Shown in pieces: positions 13,125 through 14,560 of a stretch of DNA of 14,560 nucleotides. A program made the translations under genes and the position numbers. Source of the stretch: an uncultured Bacteroidales bacterium (GTDB lineage Bacteria; Bacteroidota; Bacteroidia; Bacteroidales; UBA932); contig CALBPX010000105.1 of NCBI GenBank assembly GCA_937899055.1, forward strand, positions 1 through 14,560, written 5' to 3'. Every line of letters begins with the position of its first letter. The first letter of the stretch is position 1. Under the pieces are notes generated by a model. The model was given only the letters and a program-made list of their open reading frames with translations. It had not been told where the DNA came from and ran no database searches.

Positions 13125-14525
13125 TTATTCTGAGACGGGACGCACCGAAAACCCGTAGTAACGGCTGACGATGCCCCAGCTCACACTGCCGGAATAGAAG
13201 TACCCGTACCACGCGCTGTCCGGGCGGCCCGCATATAGTGAAGAAGACCAGTAGGAACCGTAGGAACCGGCATCCGTGAGGCCGGTACCGTCCCGGTAGC
13301 CAGCGGCGGGAAGGAAGATGGTGTTTCCGTTACCGGTAAACTTGTATCCGTGGATGCCGCTGCCGTTATAGTTGCTTACCCATTCTTTTGACAAGGCAAG
13401 CAGCGCTTCGATTTCGGCTTTCGTCGGCATCCGGAACTTGCCACCAAGGGCTGCGTAGGCGGCATCGTCTTCCGTTTCCAAAGTGGTGTAATCACTGCCG
13501 GTGTACTTGGAGAATGGACTGTTGCCAAAGTAATAGTAGCTCCAGTTATTGGCAAAGTTCGTCTTGCCTTCATTGTATCCGGTGACCTCGCCCCAGGCGA
13601 AGTAGTCGCCGTAGTCGGTCTCGGTGGTGGCGCCGAGGTTGTATTTCGCCCAGTAGATCTTCTTGTCGTCAACAGTTATGCCCAGGTCCACATACAGGTC
13701 GGAGGCATTTTGTACTGCCCAATTGGTGCCGCCGGTTGTGCTCAGCGATGGGAAGTTGTACATTTTCCCTGCCGTGAGGGTCTTGTCCGTGCGGGTCAGG
13801 GTGTAGATGTTGGCGTCGCTGGCCACCGTGAAGGTATAGTCCGCTGCTGCTCCCGGGCTGGTGAGCCGCCCGGCGAAGATGCCGCCGTCGGCATCGGCCA
13901 CGCCGCTCAGGCGCGCTCCCGCCTGTAGGACGCTCTCGGTGACGGCCCCGTCAGTGCCCACGCTTTCGCAGGCCACGGGCTTGATCTTCGAGCAGCCGAA
14001 GGTATAATCAGACACGTCGCCCTGAATGCCGGCCACGTGGATCTGTACCATATTCTCAGGCTTGTTCATCGAGAGGGTGGCGTTCACAGTAGTGCCGTCC
14101 ACAGTGTAGTCCTTGTCCTTCTCGAAGAGGTAGTAGTTGTACACCGGCTTCCCATCGCTGGTAAAGGAGAACTTGCTGTCGGCAAAGGTCACGTCAACTG
14201 CCACGGGGAAGTGGACGGCCGTGAGCTTCTTCGTGCCGAGGGCGCTGAAGTCGGCGTCTATCAGCGTGCCGCCGCCGGAAGTGTTGGTCCAGCTGCCGCT
14301 GCTGCGCTCCAGAACCAGATATTTGGTCCCCAGGCCGTTGAAGAACACGTAAATCTTGTCACCGTCCGCCCAGGCGGTCTTGGCCGCCTTGGTTTCGAGT
14401 ACGCTCACGTCGAAGGTCATAGGGACGCCTTCATTCTGAGGAGTTTCTTTCCCGGGATCGAGAATCTCCTTGGCGCAGCCCATCAGGCCCGCCGCCATGC
14501 AAAGAAGTAAGATTGCTTTTTTCAT
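13125..14525 (-). CDS. Fimbrillin-like lipoprotein with C-type-lectin-like (major paralogous domain) C-terminus
   Basis: A 466-residue lipoprotein with signal peptide and lipobox LMGC (Cys17), probably anchored to the outer membrane and perhaps exposed on the surface. Residues 30-260 resemble Bacteroidota fimbrillin-type domains (FDVSVLETKAAKTAWADGDK, 38-57). Residues 277-466 match the Fibrobacter-type major paralogous/C-type-lectin fold: YVDLG (278-282), DYGDYFAWGE (303-312), FRMPTKAEIEAL (364-375), FLPAAGYR (404-411), YWSSS (425-429) and FSVRPV (459-464). This fold is used as a ligand-binding scaffold and as a common DGR target. The start is the ATG at 14525, 8 nt after AGGAGG; a GTG one codon upstream is less likely. 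The gene is clearly more GC-rich than the CDC-like and small-protein genes on its left, which suggests a different history. Ligand unknown. Confidence 0.82.
   Translation of the reverse strand: MKKAILLLCMAAGLMGCAKEILDPGKETPQNEGVPMTFDVSVLETKAAKTAWADGDKIYVFFNGLGTKYLVLERSSGSWTNTSGGGTLIDADFSALGTKKLTAVHFPVAVDVTFADSKFSFTSDGKPVYNYYLFEKDKDYTVDGTTVNATLSMNKPENMVQIHVAGIQGDVSDYTFGCSKIKPVACESVGTDGAVTESVLQAGARLSGVADADGGIFAGRLTSPGAAADYTFTVASDANIYTLTRTDKTLTAGKMYNFPSLSTTGGTNWAVQNASDLYVDLGITVDDKKIYWAKYNLGATTETDYGDYFAWGEVTGYNEGKTNFANNWSYYYFGNSPFSKYTGSDYTTLETEDDAAYAALGGKFRMPTKAEIEALLALSKEWVSNYNGSGIHGYKFTGNGNTIFLPAAGYRDGTGLTDAGSYGSYWSSSLYAGRPDSAWYGYFYSGSVSWGIVSRYYGFSVRPVSE
13137..13301 (-). other. Candidate DGR variable region at the 3' end of the lipoprotein gene
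   Basis: The segment covers residues 409-462 or so of the C-type-lectin-like domain. Many codons at ligand-facing positions have the NNC form expected if AAC codons of a template were changed at adenines: GGC CGC, GAC AGC, TAC, then GGC ATC GTC AGC before a fixed CGT, then TAC TAC before a fixed GGG. The constant YWSSS and FSVRPV blocks flank them. No template repeat or reverse transcriptase is in this window, so the call rests on pattern alone. Confidence 0.45.
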
Positions 14526-14533
14526 CACGTTGT

Positions 14534-14539
14534 CCTCCT
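14534..14539 (-). promoter_or_regulatory. Perfect Shine-Dalgarno site (AGGAGG) of the lipoprotein gene
   Basis: AGGAGG lies 8 nt before the ATG at 14525. Most genes in this window lack such a site. It fixes the start codon and fits a gene with foreign or specialised expression signals. Only about 20 nt remain to the window edge, so the promoter is not visible. Confidence 0.65.
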
Positions 14540-14560
14540 GTAATTAAATGTTTTCCCCGG

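Overview
The window looks like chromosomal DNA of a member of the Bacteroidota, most likely a gut-type Bacteroidales. The evidence is the Bacteroidota promoter form TTTG-N19-TAnnTTTG (exact in front of the porin and the tRNA pair, weaker elsewhere), few Shine-Dalgarno sites, and families typical of the group: a DUF4922 protein, a two-module GT2 enzyme, a GGMEH-type M1 peptidase, a paired short-chain CHR transporter, and a fimbrillin-like lipoprotein with a C-type-lectin-like end. No genus can be given from the sequence alone.

Layout, left to right. 1-2478 (minus): a two-gene operon of a two-module glycosyltransferase followed by a DUF4922/GalT-like protein that runs off the left edge. 2587-5417 (plus): a secreted M1 aminopeptidase with two low-complexity insertions. 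5500-6710 (minus): an OprO/P-type porin with a clear promoter. 6781-7071 (minus): a free-standing tRNA-Ile(GAU)/tRNA-Ala(UGC) pair with its own promoter and terminator and no rRNA. 7099-8358 (plus): two translationally coupled CHR (chromate transporter family) half-proteins. 8357-9181 (minus): a HdeD-like membrane protein with a repetitive acidic tail. 9358-10281 (minus): a single-domain GT2 enzyme. 10368-12191 (minus): a secreted cholesterol-dependent-cytolysin-like (CDC-like) pore-forming protein. 12297-12479 (minus): a small basic protein behind a hairpin-bearing leader. 12735-13120: unassigned DNA and a row of GC-rich hairpins. 13125-14525 (minus): a GC-rich fimbrillin/C-type-lectin lipoprotein whose 3' end has the codon pattern of a diversity-generating retroelement (DGR) variable region.

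Most genes are independent housekeeping or envelope units. The two most interesting items lie at the right. The first is a CDC-like toxin without the cholesterol-binding signatures, which fits the antibacterial CDC-like proteins of Bacteroidota rather than classical cytolysins. The second is a probable hypervariable surface lipoprotein whose reverse transcriptase and template repeat, if they exist, lie outside this window. Nothing in the sequence links these two to each other.
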